From NCBI GenBank assembly GCA_009792885.1, contig WMCF01000017.1:16194072-16258071 (forward strand): 64,000 nucleotides of DNA. The letters are read 5' to 3'. Every line of letters starts with the position of its first letter. Position 1 is the first letter of the stretch. Position numbers and translations under genes: made by a program. The notes beneath the pieces were generated by a model. It saw nothing but the letters and a program-made list of their open reading frames with translations. It did no database searches and was not told the origin of the DNA. Origin of the DNA: Eremophila alpestris peregrina. Its lineage: Eukaryota > Chordata > Aves > Passeriformes > Alaudidae. Below are positions 61,887-64,000 of the stretch, piece by piece.

Positions 61887-64000
61887 GAGTTAACATATAA
61901 AGGACCTGCATACAGGTGAATAACAACATCTTTCTTCTACAGGGGTATATCACTGAGGTAGAAAGATGGCTGTATTGGCAGGTAGGCTGCATCTTAGAGA
62001 AAAGATAGTTTGGCTACTCTGCCAGGTCACAAAAACTATATATATGGACCAGAAGAAGGGTGTTCATGTGATTGAGGAAAAATGAAGTACATGAAAATAC
62101 AAACTGAAAAAATTTGCTCTACAGGTCACCTACAATAATCTGCAGAGAAGTCCTGAGTAATTTAAGGGCAGTTTCTAAACCAGAGGCATACTTGAACACA
62201 TTTGTAGAGATACTCACATTTCATAGAGATAACAAGACCAGGTAGACCAAGGTGATGTGCAAACTGTGCATTTTCTTTCATTTCCATTTTATCTGTGCTT
62301 TTGTTTGACTGGAGTAGCTCATTCCCACACAGTGAAAAATTAACCACACTGTAATATTTATGCTACCCACAAAGTCAGACAAAAAGTGACCCCTTAGAAG
62401 ATGACCTGTCTTGGCTAATACATCAAAAAAGAAAATTGTATACACTAAAAATAGAATAACTGGGACCAGATTTGTCATTTTGATATATTTCTTAAAAATA
62501 AGACTCACTAAGTTCACTAGGAATTCAGAAAAATTGTTAAGAGGCCAACAAATTATTTATTCATATGTATTTGTGTTGGAAACAGGAAAGTTGTTTCTCA
62601 GCTTGCTAAATATGGTCTTTGCAATCACAGAGGAAATACAACTTTAAGTTTTTGGGTCTGCAGTTTAGCATATTACAAGAGTGGAAATGAAGCTTAGGTT
62701 GGCAGCACTGCAAATCAGAGTGAAAGTGATATGCTGGATGAGATTTTATTTTCTGGGGAATGAATCCATATTGGTTCAAAACGCTGCAAATAGAATCTGT
62801 TCTTCAAGAACAGATCTTTTCATTTTTAAAGAACAGGTCTACAAAAGTACCCTAGCATTAGCAAACTCTGGTGTCTAAGTCATCTAAGAAGTTATCAGAA
62901 TGCCTTTAGCGTTTTCTAGTAGTGAACAGGAGAGCTCATTTGAGCAGTGATTCAGCTTTGAACAAGGGGTCAAGCTCAGCCACAAGATGTGAAATCAATT
63001 TGTAATAAATTTCCTAGAGAAATGGGCAATTTACTAAAGGGCACAAAACACCAACTTGTTAAGAAAAGCATTTTAAATATCCAGGGAAGGATCAATCCTG
63101 CCCATTCTGTGGGAAATGATGTGTAATGCAAGGACACTAGGAAAAAGAAGATAAGGTAGCCAATATTTTGAAGTAGTTGGCTGTTCTGAGTGTAAAGAAC
63201 AAGGATATAAAGTTGGAAAAAATGGATAAGATTATGCGTTTTCCAATGTGTCTGGCATGGTATGTCTTTTTCCTCTGTGAAGGCTGGCTCCCAGTCTGGT
63301 CTACAGGTGATCAGTTAAATTAGAGGACAGACTATTTAACACTGTTACTGCTTATGTGACCCTTCCCCATGTTTCCTGATGGAGATACCACATAATCCAT
63401 TATTTGCAGTAGTAGAATTGTTAATTGCCTAAATACATTACTTTACTGTGTAAAATTTCCCCTTTTGTGTCTTCACGAGGTGACCTTAAAACATGAGACA
63501 TTGTTACTGACTTAACAGGGCTTAACCAGTCATCTGCCCCTCCAAAAAGCAAGGAAAATGTTTTTAAGGGAGTATGAAGCAATGCTGCTAGAGAAACAAA
63601 AGTATTGCATATTTGTTTACAATCTTTCAAAAAGCTCCTTATTAAACTGAACTTTCCAAAGGAATCCAAATTAGAATTGAGCTGTCTAGTCTGATGTGTA
63701 TTTATTAGAAGCAAGATGGCCTCTCAAATAGACTTTACAAAATTAAATATACACCCCAATATAAATGTAAAATCTTTCAGTCAGTGTTAGGAGTATCCTT
63801 TATTTCCTCTACTGGAAAATGGCCATGCTCTTACTGCATCATTCACAAAAGTTTTGGTGCATATCTTCATTACCATTACACTTACTTTTCCTTTAAATGC
63901 AAGCTATATTTATTTATAGAATGAGCAGTTTTTAAATTCTAAGTTAGGTGTTTGCTAAATTGTGAGCCTGAATGCAACAGGCCATCTCTCACTTTTCTTC
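61887..64000. other. Unique noncoding DNA to the window end
   Basis: No gene or interspersed repeat recognised. Open frames (for example 62278-62517 minus, 62681-62878 plus and 63421-63714 minus) are short and have no recognised family features. Confidence 0.55.

Noticed and set aside
1..64000. CRISPR array, operon, phage or toxin-antitoxin type systems
   Set aside because: No regularly spaced repeats, no clustered co-directional genes and no ribosome-binding pattern; repeat content shows a bird genome.

Overview
The window is AT-rich, gene-poor vertebrate DNA, almost certainly from a bird. The diagnosis rests on the repeats. There are several 5'-truncated CR1 LINE copies, most ending in the typical ATTCTRTG-type tail, and LTRs of the avian ERVL family. 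No L1 or Alu-like SINE was seen. Together with short open frames and one run of Ns (44688-44955), this looks like an intergenic or large-intron part of a draft avian macrochromosome assembly. I find no protein-coding gene I can name and no tRNA, rRNA, snRNA, CRISPR array or bacterial-type feature. The open frames are short, unrelated to known families as far as I can recognise, and mostly fall inside repeats or AT-rich noise.

Layout. 1-8.2 kb: unique DNA with a decayed antisense CR1 reverse-transcriptase fragment (about 5.2-5.4 kb) and a 40-base A run. 8.2-13.3 kb: two sense CR1 pieces, a 3' end at 8222-8756 and an internal segment at 12722-13330. 17.3-17.9 kb: a sense ERVL-type solo LTR. 21.5-22.0 kb: a probable antisense LTR of another family. 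25.6-26.6 kb: a cluster holding an internally deleted ERVL LTR followed by two CR1 3' ends. 32.3-32.9 kb: an antisense ERVL solo LTR with a perfect 5-bp target duplication. 34.7-35.3 kb: a solo LTR of a different retroviral class with a 4-bp target duplication. 37.9-38.2 kb: the best-preserved CR1 3' end. 39.6 kb: a short antisense CR1 end. 44.2 kb: one weak candidate exon, next to the N gap. 54.8-55.0 kb: an LTR-like promoter/polyadenylation segment containing a 17-bp hairpin. 58.1 kb: another CR1 3' end. 60.5 kb: a TA microsatellite. 61.8 kb: a perfect 36-bp tandem duplication. The rest is unique-looking noncoding DNA.

There is no gene system or operon-like logic here. The biology that can be supported is transposon history: CR1 retrotransposition with 5' truncation, and endogenous retroviruses of at least two classes reduced to solo LTRs by recombination. 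Several stretches look like candidate conserved regulatory DNA, but only an alignment could show that. I did not find a convincing undescribed system.
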